From positions 66,969-130,968 of the forward strand of contig JBDHLB010000003.1 of the NCBI GenBank assembly GCA_039586095.1: DNA of 64,000 nucleotides, in the 5' to 3' direction. The position numbers and the translations under genes were made by a program. Every line of letters begins with the position of its first letter. The first letter of the stretch is position 1. Below the pieces are notes generated by a model. That model was not told the origin of the DNA and made no database searches. It saw nothing but the letters and a program-made list of their open reading frames with translations. Below are positions 1 to 8,390 of the stretch, piece by piece. Source of the DNA: JBDHBD01 sp039586095. GTDB lineage: Bacteria > Gemmatimonadota > Gemmatimonadetes > Palauibacterales > Palauibacteraceae.

Positions 1-758
1 AGGTTCTCATCGACGGCACGAACTCGAACATCGCATCGGTTGCCCAGGGATATGTGGAGCGGATCGTCCAGAGCTACGGGCTCCGCGCCTCCTCGTTGCG
101 GGTGATACTGCCCGTGGACATGCGGGAGAGGGCGTGGTTCAACCCCGACCTGGTGAGCCAGAACTACAACGTCCCGGCCGTTGCAGGGATCCTGATCCTG
201 CTGGTGTGTCTGCTCCTCACGTCGCTTGCCGTGGTGAGGGAGCGGGAGATCGGCACTCTGGAGCAGCTCAAGGTGAGTCCCCTGAACCCCTTCGAGCTGA
301 TCGTGGGCAAGACGATTCCGTTCGGGATCATCGGGGTGATCGATCTGGTGCTGGTCACGGCTGTGGCGCTGCTGTGGTTCCAGGTCCCGTTCCGGGGCAG
401 CTTCCTGTTGCTGTTCGTGGCCAGCCTGCTCTACATCGGCTGCGGGCTCGGGCTGGGGCTTCTGCTGTCGACCGTATCGAAGACGCAGCAGGAGGCCTTC
501 ATGGGAAGCTTCCTGGTGCTGATGCCGACGATGGTCCTCTCCGGCTTTCTCTTCCCGGTGAGCAGCATGCCCACCTCCTTCCAGTACCTGACGCTGCTGA
601 ACCCGGTGCGACATTATCTGGAGATCGTGCGCGACATTTTTCTGAAGGGCGTCGGATTCGAGCCGATGTGGCCGAATTTCGTGGCGCTGCTGTTGCTGGG
701 CGTGGCCCTGCTGGGCTTCGCGACACTGCGCTTCCGACGCACGGCGGTGGAAGAGTAG
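1..758 (+). CDS. ABC-2 type transporter permease, 5' truncated by the window edge
   Basis: The reading frame is open from base 3 and ends at the TAG at 756-758, leaving about 251 residues of the C-terminal part. After a short extracytoplasmic stretch (DGTNSNIASVAQGY) come about six hydrophobic segments, with the motif EREIGTLEQLKVSPLNPFEL after the first, typical of the YhhJ/YbhR-type ABC-2 membrane subunit. Such proteins pair with a cytoplasmic ATPase in drug, lipid or polysaccharide export. The ATPase gene must lie to the left, outside the window. The substrate cannot be told. The downstream PDZ gene starts five bases after the stop, so the two may be cotranscribed. Confidence 0.85.
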   Translation, partial: VLIDGTNSNIASVAQGYVERIVQSYGLRASSLRVILPVDMRERAWFNPDLVSQNYNVPAVAGILILLVCLLLTSLAVVREREIGTLEQLKVSPLNPFELIVGKTIPFGIIGVIDLVLVTAVALLWFQVPFRGSFLLLFVASLLYIGCGLGLGLLLSTVSKTQQEAFMGSFLVLMPTMVLSGFLFPVSSMPTSFQYLTLLNPVRHYLEIVRDIFLKGVGFEPMWPNFVALLLLGVALLGFATLRFRRTAVEE

Positions 759-762
759 CGAC

Positions 763-1752
763 ATGGGGGATCCAATGAGGCCTGATCACCAACGCTTCCT
801 GCTGTTGTTCGCTGCCATCGTCATCGCGGCGTGGGGCGTGCTCGGCTTCTTCGACAGGCTGCACATCGGACGCGGCGGCTTCACGTACAGTCCCGCCTAC
901 GTCATCAATTACGTCGCCCCGGAGGGACCGGGCGAACGGGCCGGGCTCCGGGTCGGGGACCGGGTGGTCACCGTGGCGGGGATTCCAGTCGCGGAACTCC
1001 CGCTTTACTCACGCTGGCCCCGCGCGCTGGTGCCCGGGGTCGGCGAGTCGCTGACGCTTGCCGTTGAGCGCGAGGGCCAACCCCTGTCGTTCGACGTGAT
1101 GTACGAAGGGACGCCGCCCAGCGTCGTGAACCTGCGGATCGGCGCCGGTCTCATAGGGCTCTCGTTCATGGTGTGCGGGCTGTGGGCCCTGTTTGCCGTC
1201 GGAACGACGCACGCGCGAACCCTGGCCTACATCGGTCTGGCGGCCGGCGTGGCGACCGTGGGACACGGACCCTTCCTGGGCACCTGGGAGGGGGTGGCTT
1301 CGCACATCCAGTTCGCCGCCACGTTCCTGCTGATCCTGCTCGTGCTTCGCTTCTTCATCTTCTTTCCGAAGCCGAAACGACTGGCCAAGAATCAGATCTT
1401 CGCCGGGGCGACATTCGGCGTTTGGATGGCGTTTGTCGTCCTCCTCGTCGTGGAGCTGATCGCCCATCCGAGGTTCTACCACACGTTCGGGCCTGCCGGC
1501 TCGCTGGTGATGTTCGCGTACTTCGTGCTTACTCTGCTGATGGTGATTCATACGGTGGCGACGCTTCCGCGAGGCGAGTTGTGGCCGTCGGGAATGGGCG
1601 TAATCCTCCTCGGCCTTGTTGTGGCCATCGTGCCGTCCGTCCTCGCGTTTTTCGGTGTTCGGCTGCCGGGGGCGGCGTACTTCCCGTCGCTGTTGATCGC
1701 GATCCCCCTCACCCTGGCGCTCGGAGTGCGCAAGCACGCCGGGTGGGCGTAA
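763..1752 (+). CDS. Membrane protein with a PDZ-like domain
   Basis: A 329-residue protein. A first membrane segment (about residues 10-28) is followed by a PDZ-like domain (about 45-115; GERAGLRVGDRVVTVAGIPV is the peptide-groove region) and then about six more hydrophobic helices to the C terminus. There is no HDxxH-type metalloprotease motif and no kinase or phosphatase domain, so it resembles only the sensor half of larger PDZ-containing regulators. An alternative ATG at 775 has a better purine-rich leader (GGGGGA) than the one at 763. It sits directly behind the ABC permease. The function is unknown; an envelope sensing or scaffold role is a guess. Confidence 0.75.
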   Translation: MGDPMRPDHQRFLLLFAAIVIAAWGVLGFFDRLHIGRGGFTYSPAYVINYVAPEGPGERAGLRVGDRVVTVAGIPVAELPLYSRWPRALVPGVGESLTLAVEREGQPLSFDVMYEGTPPSVVNLRIGAGLIGLSFMVCGLWALFAVGTTHARTLAYIGLAAGVATVGHGPFLGTWEGVASHIQFAATFLLILLVLRFFIFFPKPKRLAKNQIFAGATFGVWMAFVVLLVVELIAHPRFYHTFGPAGSLVMFAYFVLTLLMVIHTVATLPRGELWPSGMGVILLGLVVAIVPSVLAFFGVRLPGAAYFPSLLIAIPLTLALGVRKHAGWA

Positions 1753-1822
1753 ACTGACCCGATTCATCTGCTGACGTCTTCGGTCCGTCTGATTGGGCCG
1801 ATCGGAAAACAACGGGAGGTCC

Positions 1823-3685
1823 ATGCCCCGTTTCAAGCAGCTGATTGCCGAGATCCACCGCCGTTCGCTGTGGCAGGTGTTGGGCATCTACCTGGCCGGC
1901 TCGTGGGTCGTGCTGCAGGCCGCCGACACGCTCACGGCCAGCCTGGGTCTGCCCGATTGGGTACCCCGGCTATCCCTCGTTTTGCTGGTGATCCTGCTTC
2001 CGATGGTCGTGGCCACGGCCTTCGTTCAGGAGGGAGTTCCCGGGCGCGAGACAGACGAAGGAAGAGCGAACGAAGGTCAGCCCGCCGGGCCGGAAGTGCG
2101 AGGAGAGCCGTCGGCTGGCCGCGAGCCGACAGGCGATACTGCAGACGCGACTGACGGGGAAGCTGAAGGCGATGGAGTTCCTCACCGTCTGTTCACGTGG
2201 CGCAACGCGCTCCTGCTGGCCACAGCTTTGTTGGCTGCCTGGGGAGCCGCCGCGGCAGGCTGGCTGTTACTGGGAGGGCCTGCTTCCCCGGAAGGTCCGT
2301 CCGCCGGTGAGCGCCCCTCCCTGGCCGTACTGCCCTTCGAGGTCAGGAGCACCGAGGAGGGCAGCGAGTTCTTCGTCGCCGGGATCCACGACGACCTGCT
2401 GACGCAGCTTTCCAAGCTCGGGGGCCTCAAGCTTATCTCTCGCACATCGGTGCTGCGGTATCGCGATTCAGAGAAGTCCGTGAGGGAGATCGCGGAAGAG
2501 CTCGGCGTGGCCGCGGTCCTCGAGGGAGGCGTGCAGCGGGCCGCGGATCGACTGAAGATCAACGTGCAGCTCATCGATGCCGAGACGGACGATCATCTGT
2601 GGGCGGAGACATACGATCGGGAGCTGACGACTCGAGACCTCTTCGAGGTCCAGAGCGACCTCGCGCGCCAGATCGCCGCTGCGCTCCAGGCGACGCTCAC
2701 GCCGGAGGAAAACGCACGCCTGCGGCGGCAGCCGCCACAGAGCCTTGAGGCGTACGACCTGTACGTGGAGGCCCGCTACTACTGGAACCGCCGCACGCTC
2801 GGAGACACGCAACGAGCCCTCGACCTGTTCGAGGAAGCGATCGCGCTGGATTCCACGTACGCGCTGGCCTATGCCGGTGTGGCCGACGCGCTGATGACGT
2901 CGGTGTCGTGGGGTATGGCGACGCTGGAAGAGGTGCGTCGGAGAACGGAGACAAGCCTCGAGCGGGCTCTCGAGCTGGACCCGCTGCTCGGGGAAGTCCA
3001 CGCTGCGCGCGGCAACCTTCTCGAGACCCTGCGAGAGTGGCCCGAGGCCGAAGCGGAGTTTCTGCGTGCACTCGAACTCGCGCCGGGGTACGCGACCGCG
3101 CACCATTGGTACGCCCTCATGTTGGCCAAGCTCGGTCGGTTCGACGAAGCGCTGTCAGAGATTCGCCGGGCCGCCGAGTTGGACCCACTCTCGCCGATCA
3201 TCCACACGAACGTGGGTTGGATCCACTATTTCGCGGGCGATTACGAGAGGGCCGTGGACCAGTTGGCACGGGTGATCGAGCGAGAGCCGAGCTTCGTCTA
3301 CCCACGGGTGCTCCTGGCGGACGCGTACGCGGAGCTGGGCAGACAGACGGAGGCGATCGAGTCGGCGGAGGAAGCCGTGTCACTGGACCCGTTATCCAAC
3401 TACGAGCTCTGGCTCGCGTACCACTACGCCCGCGCCGGGCGTCTCGACGAGGCGGCGGAGATCGTCCGGGAGGTGGAGTCACGGGCGCAGTTCTCTGGTG
3501 ATCCCACCAGGTTCGCTCTGGTGCACCTGGCGGCCGGCAATGTGGATCGTGCTTTCGAGGCGTTGGGTCGCGCGTTCGACGTCGCCTCGCCGTTCGTCAA
3601 CGAGCTGAAGGTCGACCCGCGCTACGATCCGCTGCGCGCTGATCCGCGCTTCGCCCAACTCCTCGCGCGCGCGCGACTCGATTAG
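1823..3685 (+). CDS. Membrane-anchored TolB/FlgO-like domain protein with TPR repeats
   Basis: I chose the ATG at 1823 because GGGAGG lies just upstream; the open frame extends farther without a good signal. The 620-residue product has N-terminal hydrophobic helices (about 20-75), an acidic low-complexity stretch, another membrane helix (about 130-150), then a TolB/FlgO-like domain beginning SLAVLPFEV and containing LKLISRTSVLRYRD and VAAVLEGGVQRAADRLKI. The rest is TPR repeats (for example YALAYAGVADAL and YATAHHWYALMLAKLG). The same domain pair forms the C-terminal half of the kinase at 20817-23096, so the two are paralogues with different input modules. A signalling or protein-interaction role is inferred; no enzyme motif is present. 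Confidence 0.8.
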   Translation: MPRFKQLIAEIHRRSLWQVLGIYLAGSWVVLQAADTLTASLGLPDWVPRLSLVLLVILLPMVVATAFVQEGVPGRETDEGRANEGQPAGPEVRGEPSAGREPTGDTADATDGEAEGDGVPHRLFTWRNALLLATALLAAWGAAAAGWLLLGGPASPEGPSAGERPSLAVLPFEVRSTEEGSEFFVAGIHDDLLTQLSKLGGLKLISRTSVLRYRDSEKSVREIAEELGVAAVLEGGVQRAADRLKINVQLIDAETDDHLWAETYDRELTTRDLFEVQSDLARQIAAALQATLTPEENARLRRQPPQSLEAYDLYVEARYYWNRRTLGDTQRALDLFEEAIALDSTYALAYAGVADALMTSVSWGMATLEEVRRRTETSLERALELDPLLGEVHAARGNLLETLREWPEAEAEFLRALELAPGYATAHHWYALMLAKLGRFDEALSEIRRAAELDPLSPIIHTNVGWIHYFAGDYERAVDQLARVIEREPSFVYPRVLLADAYAELGRQTEAIESAEEAVSLDPLSNYELWLAYHYARAGRLDEAAEIVREVESRAQFSGDPTRFALVHLAAGNVDRAFEALGRAFDVASPFVNELKVDPRYDPLRADPRFAQLLARARLD

Positions 3686-3738
3686 CGCGGACCAGGCCCA
3701 CGGCCACCGACGGTCTTCACAGCTCTTGTGGGCATCTG

Positions 3739-3761
3739 TGGTACACCGTATTGGTGTACCA
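3739..3761. promoter_or_regulatory. Inverted-repeat operator abutting a start codon
   Basis: GGTACACC (3740-3747), the spacer GTATT and GGTGTACC (3753-3760) form a perfect 8-bp inverted repeat, extended to 9 bp by T3739 and A3761. The repeat ends immediately before the ATG at 3761 of a gene whose product begins with a helix-turn-helix. The simplest reading is an autoregulatory operator at which binding would block transcription or translation start. The repeat is direct observation; binding by the neighbouring protein is inference. Confidence 0.65.
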
Positions 3762-5182
3762 TGACCAAGGACCGGTCTCGCCTCAGCCTCACCGTGCGCG
3801 ACGCCGTCGCGAACGCGCCCGGTACGCTCCGGGCCCTCGCGCGCGAAGCGGGGGTGCCACACACCACGCTGGTGCGCGTCGGGAAAGGCGAGATCGAAGC
3901 GACCCCTGCCCTGGCGGAGAGCCTGGCCAACGTTTTCGAGCGCTGGGGCGAGGTCTGCAAACTGTACGGCTTCCGGGTGCGCCAGGAACTGTACCGGGCC
4001 GAGCGTCAAGGGCAGACGGAGTACTCGGCCCGGCGCGGTGGCCACGCGCCGCCCGCGCTTCGGGACGCCTTCGGCGCCTGGGCCCAATCCCGCTCTGAGG
4101 ACCCGGCGGCTGCGAACGATCGAGGGTCGCTCGAGACGTCGCTCGACGTAGCGGGTCGCGCGGTATCGGTGGAGTGGCTTCTCGGCCAGCTGTGGAACTG
4201 CGCGGACGTCGTTCCACCCTCCGAGTGCGACGCGCTTTCGATTCCTCGCGGATCCACGTACGCTCGAGCCGTGCGTACGGTGAAGCGATCCGTGAATAAG
4301 CGAAGGGCCTCGGCGCATCCAAGGGTGCCAGCAGGAGGCCACCGGGCAGACCCGATCTCCGATGCCGGCGAGACTGCCCTGGATCCGGTCTTCAGCCCAT
4401 TCCCCGAGACCTCGATCTCCCGGCCTTCGCTGGCCGAGGGCGAAGTGCACCTGTGGAGCGTGTCGCTGGCGGTCGACGACGATGTGGCACGCGCGGTGGA
4501 GCGCTGCCTCTCCGACGAGGAGCGCCGGCAGATCGCCCGTCTCCGGTTTGCCCGGCAACGCCGGGCACGTGGGGTCAGCCGGGGCTTGCTGAGGTACCTT
4601 CTTGCAGTCTACGTCGGTCTGCCCGCTGTTGAGCTGCGCTTCCGGGATGGGCCATATGGCAAGCCGGAACTGGTGCCGTTGGCTGCCGGCACCGAAAGGC
4701 GAGGTGAGGGAAACCTGGGCTTCAACCTCTCGCACTCCGCGGACTTGATGCTGATCGCCGTCGCGCCCACCCGCCGTGTCGGCGTCGACGTCGAGCAAGT
4801 TCGCCCGATCGACCAGGGAGAGCGCATCGTCCGCCGGTACTTCTCGGCGCGTGAGCAGGGCTCGATCGCCGGTGCCCCCGAAGGGCGAGCGACGGAGATC
4901 TTCCTCCGAGCCTGGACGCGGAAGGAGGCGGTCGCCAAGGCGATGGGGGAGGGAATCGTCCGCTCGCTGAGCCGTTTGGAGGTGACCGCCGCGCCCGATG
5001 TACCGGCGCGGCTGTTGGCGATCGACGGCGACCAGCGGCGTGCGGCGGACTGGTCTCTCTTCCACCTGAACCCTGCCGAAGGTTATACGGGCGCCCTGGC
5101 GATCGAGGGGCGCACCTGGCGCGTGAGCGCCTGGAACGCCGAGGTGAGCCAGTTCCTTCACGGCGCGAGCGAATCGATATGA
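3761..5182 (+). CDS. Fusion of an N-terminal helix-turn-helix to a Sfp-type 4'-phosphopantetheinyl transferase
   Basis: The 473-residue frame is open throughout. Residues about 8-75 form an XRE-like helix-turn-helix (ALAREAGVPHTTLVRVGKGE). After a linker of about 130 residues comes a Sfp-type PPTase (about 228-465) with its three motifs: NLSHS near 323, VGVDVE near 341 and WTRKEAVAKAMG near 385. PPTases transfer phosphopantetheine from CoA to carrier proteins. The start was chosen at the ATG directly after an inverted repeat; in-frame upstream codons would run through that operator. The stop overlaps the fdrA start (ATGA), indicating translational coupling. No PKS, NRPS or fatty-acid synthase gene is nearby, so the acceptor is unknown. 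DNA-binding regulators fused to PPTases are not something I know as a described family; a frame-fusing sequence error is a less likely alternative. Confidence 0.8.
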   Translation: MTKDRSRLSLTVRDAVANAPGTLRALAREAGVPHTTLVRVGKGEIEATPALAESLANVFERWGEVCKLYGFRVRQELYRAERQGQTEYSARRGGHAPPALRDAFGAWAQSRSEDPAAANDRGSLETSLDVAGRAVSVEWLLGQLWNCADVVPPSECDALSIPRGSTYARAVRTVKRSVNKRRASAHPRVPAGGHRADPISDAGETALDPVFSPFPETSISRPSLAEGEVHLWSVSLAVDDDVARAVERCLSDEERRQIARLRFARQRRARGVSRGLLRYLLAVYVGLPAVELRFRDGPYGKPELVPLAAGTERRGEGNLGFNLSHSADLMLIAVAPTRRVGVDVEQVRPIDQGERIVRRYFSAREQGSIAGAPEGRATEIFLRAWTRKEAVAKAMGEGIVRSLSRLEVTAAPDVPARLLAIDGDQRRAADWSLFHLNPAEGYTGALAIEGRTWRVSAWNAEVSQFLHGASESI

Positions 5183-6987
5183 GCGTCCTGCGAAGCGATC
5201 TCCGGCCGGGCGTCTACTGCGACTCGATCGTGCTCATGCAGCTCCAGAGTACGCTGGCCGACCTGCCGGGCGTGGAGGACGCCGGCGCCGTGATGGGGAC
5301 GGACGACAACCTCGCGCTGCTCAAGGCCAACAAGCTGCTTCCGAAGGCGCTCCCGGCCGCGACCGGTCCCTCCGATCTCGTGCTGGTGGTACGGGCCGAG
5401 AACGAGGAAGCGGCCACCGCGGCGCTCGGGAGGGTGGACGAGCTGCTGGCTCGCCGTCGCGCCACGGAAACCGGAGAGTTTCGCCCCCGGACGCTCACCT
5501 CGGCCGCCAGGCAACGGCCGGACGCCCGGTGGGTGCTCGTCTCCGTGCCGGGTCGCCACGCGGCGAGGGTCGCCCGCCAGGCCCTCGACTTGAACCGGCA
5601 CGTTTTCCTGTTCAGCGACAACGTGCCGTTGGACCAGGAGATCGAGCTGAAGCGATCGGCCCGGGAACGCGGCCTGCTGGTGATGGGGCCGGACTGCGGC
5701 ACGGCCATTCTGAACGGTGTCGGCTTCGGCTTCGCGAATCGGGTGCGACGCGGTGGAATCGGCCTGGTAGCGGCCTCCGGGACGGGGCTTCAGGCGATCT
5801 CCACCCATGTGCACGCGGCCGGCGCCGGCGTGTCGCACGCGATCGGGACCGGCGGTCGTGACCTGTCGGCGAAAGTGGGTGCAATCACTGCCATCCAGGG
5901 GCTCGAGCTCCTGTCCCGGGATCCGGAAACGCGAGTGATCGTGCTCGTCTCGAAGCCTCCGGCACCCGAGGTGACCGGCAAGGTTCTGGCAGTGGCCGGC
6001 GCGACCGGCAAGCCCGTCGTGCTCTACTTCCAGGGCGACGCTCCTTCTCTGACCGGAGAAGGCAACCTGCACGTCGCCACCAGTCTCCGTGAAGCGGGCG
6101 AACGGGCGCTGGAGCTACTGGATAACGAGGCGACTGCGCGGGGCGCTTCCGCCCCACCCGTCGTCAGGCTCAAGCCAATCGCTGACGGGTCCCCATCGTC
6201 TCTGTCGGCTGAAGCGGGAGGCGCGGGCGGCTGCCTGCGGGCTCTGTTCGCCGGCGGTACGCTGGCGTCCGAGGCGGTGCTCATGCTGCGCGATCTGGTG
6301 CCGCTCAGATCCAACATCGCAGCCGAACGCGTCGAGCCACTGCCTGAGCCGGGCCGCAGCCTCGGGCACACGATTCTCGACCTGGGCGCGGATGAGTTCA
6401 CGGTGGGGCGGCCCCACCCGATGATCGACCATGACTTGCGGATCCGACGGCTCGAGCAGGAGACGGACGACCCCGAGGTGCGCGTTGTACTGTTGGATGT
6501 CGTGCTCGGTGATGGCGCGCATCCCGATCCCGCCAGCGCCTTGGCCCCGGCGATCGAATCGGCTGCGCACAGGCCGGACCTTGACATCGTGGCGCTGCTC
6601 ATCGGGACCGACGAAGACCACCAAGACATCGAGATGCAGGCCGACATTCTGTCACGAGCAGGCGCGCACGTGCGATACGATCTCGGAGAAGCGCTCTCTC
6701 TCGTGCGCGACACGCTCGGCGCAACTGGCGCCGAAAGCGCCAGGCCCGGGACACAGCCACCACTGAGACGCACCGCCGCCTGCGAGACGGCACCGCCCAC
6801 GCCTGCAACCCACCCCGTCGACCTGGCCGACCTGCAGGCGCCCGTGAGCGCGATCAACGTGGGGCTCGAGTCGTTCTACGAGAGTCTACTCGCTCAGGAC
6901 GCCAAGGCGATCCACGTCGACTGGAGGCCGCCGGCGGGAGGCGACGAGACGCTGATGGCGATTCTCGACAAGATGCGGCTGCGATAG
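5179..6987 (+). CDS. fdrA: FdrA family acyl-CoA-synthetase-like protein (oxamate carbamoyltransferase component)
   Basis: The 602-residue product matches FdrA: an N-terminal module (YCDSIVLMQLQSTLADL, then VMGTDDNLALLKANKL), a Rossmann-like CoA-binding region (LLVMGPDCGTAILNG, SHAIGTGGRDLSAKVG) and a second succinyl-CoA-ligase-like half ending with AINVGLESFYESLL. In E. coli FdrA (AllF), with YlbE and YlbF (AllG, AllH), is reported to form the enzyme that converts oxalurate and phosphate to oxamate and carbamoyl phosphate in anaerobic allantoin use. It overlaps the PPTase fusion by four bases and is followed after 38 bases by the AllG-like DUF1116 gene. No AllH-like (DUF2877) gene or carbamate kinase is in the window, so the exact substrate here is open. 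Confidence 0.85.
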   Translation: MSVLRSDLRPGVYCDSIVLMQLQSTLADLPGVEDAGAVMGTDDNLALLKANKLLPKALPAATGPSDLVLVVRAENEEAATAALGRVDELLARRRATETGEFRPRTLTSAARQRPDARWVLVSVPGRHAARVARQALDLNRHVFLFSDNVPLDQEIELKRSARERGLLVMGPDCGTAILNGVGFGFANRVRRGGIGLVAASGTGLQAISTHVHAAGAGVSHAIGTGGRDLSAKVGAITAIQGLELLSRDPETRVIVLVSKPPAPEVTGKVLAVAGATGKPVVLYFQGDAPSLTGEGNLHVATSLREAGERALELLDNEATARGASAPPVVRLKPIADGSPSSLSAEAGGAGGCLRALFAGGTLASEAVLMLRDLVPLRSNIAAERVEPLPEPGRSLGHTILDLGADEFTVGRPHPMIDHDLRIRRLEQETDDPEVRVVLLDVVLGDGAHPDPASALAPAIESAAHRPDLDIVALLIGTDEDHQDIEMQADILSRAGAHVRYDLGEALSLVRDTLGATGAESARPGTQPPLRRTAACETAPPTPATHPVDLADLQAPVSAINVGLESFYESLLAQDAKAIHVDWRPPAGGDETLMAILDKMRLR

Positions 6988-7025
6988 GGGCCTAGGCCCC
7001 AGCAGCAGTCAGGGAGGAGACACGC

Positions 7026-8267
7026 GTGAACATAGAACAGGCGAATCGCACTGCGGTGGACCGGATGATGGCCGCCCGGCCGATCCTCACGACCGTCTCC
7101 ACGGCACTGGACGCCATTCCCGGTATGCACGACCGATTGCTTCTGCACGCCGGCCCACCGATCGAATGGGAACGCGCCTCCGGCCCGCTGCGCGGAGCGA
7201 TGATCGGAGCGTTGCTGTTTGAAGGCCTGGCCGAGGATGAGGCGGAAGCCGTCGCCGCGATCGAAGGCGGAGAGATCGAATGGGAGCCCTGTCACCACCA
7301 TCAGGCCGTCGGTCCGATGGCCGGCGTCACCTCGCCTTCCATGGCGGTGTACGTGGTCGAGAACGTGACCGACGGCAACGTGGCCTTCTCGAACCTGAAC
7401 GAGGGTTACGGGAAAGTGCTGCGCTATGGTGCATACAGCCCGGATGTGCTGGACCGGCTGCGCTGGATGAACCAGGTGTTGGCCCCCGTCCTGGCCGACG
7501 CGCTGGCCGAGGGCGAGGGGCTCGACCTGCGAGCGTTGCTTGCAGAGGCCCTTCACATGGGTGACGAAGGCCACAACCGGAACAAGGCCGGCTCGCTGAT
7601 TTTTCTGAAACTCCTCGCGCCCCTCATCGCGAAGACGGCGGCCGACAGCACGGTGGAAGCGGAGGTGCTGAGCTTTTTGGGTGACAACGCGCTCAGCGTG
7701 CTCAACCCCGTGATGGCGGCCTGCAAGAGCATGGCGGACGCGGCCCACGGGATAGAAGGAAGCACCGTCGTAACAACGATGGCCCGCAACGGGACCGACT
7801 TCGGGATTCGGGTGAGCGGCCTCGGCGACCGGTGGTTCACGGCCCCTTCGGCCACCCCCGATGGCCTGTACTTCACGGGGTACACGGCGGCCGACGCGAA
7901 CCCCGACATAGGAGACAGCACGATCACCGAGACAGCCGGGAGCGGCGGCTTTGCCATGGCCTCGGCGCCGGCCATCGTGAGCTTCGTGAGCGGGACGCCG
8001 CAGGACGCGTTACACGCCACGCTCGAGATGTATGAGATCTGCGAGGCCGAGCACGAACACTTCACGATCCCGCCACTCGACTTTCGGGGTACGCCGACGG
8101 GGATCGACATCCGCAAGGTCGTAGAGCTGGATCTGCCGCCCCGCGTCAACACGGGGATCGCGCACCGCGAGCCCGGCGTCGGCCAGATTGGCGCGGGCCT
8201 GGTACGGCCGCCGATCGAGCTCTTCAGGCAGGCGCTCTTGGCGTACGCGGAGCATTACGGCCCGTGA
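7026..8267 (+). CDS. DUF1116 protein (YlbE/AllG-like), partner of FdrA
   Basis: A 413-residue protein of the DUF1116 family, full length for the family. Recognisable segments are EWEPCHHHQAVGPMAGVTSP near residue 90, FSNLNEGYGKVLRYGAY near 120, and the central stretch MGDEGHNRNKAGS near 180. Members are the standing partner of FdrA; in E. coli this one is AllG of the oxamate carbamoyltransferase. GGAGGAG lies just upstream of the start at 7026. The 38-base gap from fdrA indicates one transcript. The CHHH cluster suggests metal binding, but this is inference. The adjacent purine/pyrimidine-type catabolic operon supports a role in carbamoyl transfer from a ring-opened intermediate. Confidence 0.82.
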   Translation: MNIEQANRTAVDRMMAARPILTTVSTALDAIPGMHDRLLLHAGPPIEWERASGPLRGAMIGALLFEGLAEDEAEAVAAIEGGEIEWEPCHHHQAVGPMAGVTSPSMAVYVVENVTDGNVAFSNLNEGYGKVLRYGAYSPDVLDRLRWMNQVLAPVLADALAEGEGLDLRALLAEALHMGDEGHNRNKAGSLIFLKLLAPLIAKTAADSTVEAEVLSFLGDNALSVLNPVMAACKSMADAAHGIEGSTVVTTMARNGTDFGIRVSGLGDRWFTAPSATPDGLYFTGYTAADANPDIGDSTITETAGSGGFAMASAPAIVSFVSGTPQDALHATLEMYEICEAEHEHFTIPPLDFRGTPTGIDIRKVVELDLPPRVNTGIAHREPGVGQIGAGLVRPPIELFRQALLAYAEHYGP

Positions 8268-8390
8268 TCTGACGGATTTCCTGACACCACAGTGCCGGGC
8301 GGAGCCCACGTCCAGGCACGGTGTAGCCCCACATCACTCACGATCAAACTCGAGCGGAAACTCCTGCGGGGGAGAGGGAAACCAGGCAAC

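Noticed and set aside
3479..5161. Long open frame on the minus strand opposite the PPTase fusion
   Set aside because: Its translation is rich in Arg, Gly, His and Pro with no domain, while the plus strand has clear PPTase and helix-turn-helix motifs; it is a high-G+C shadow.
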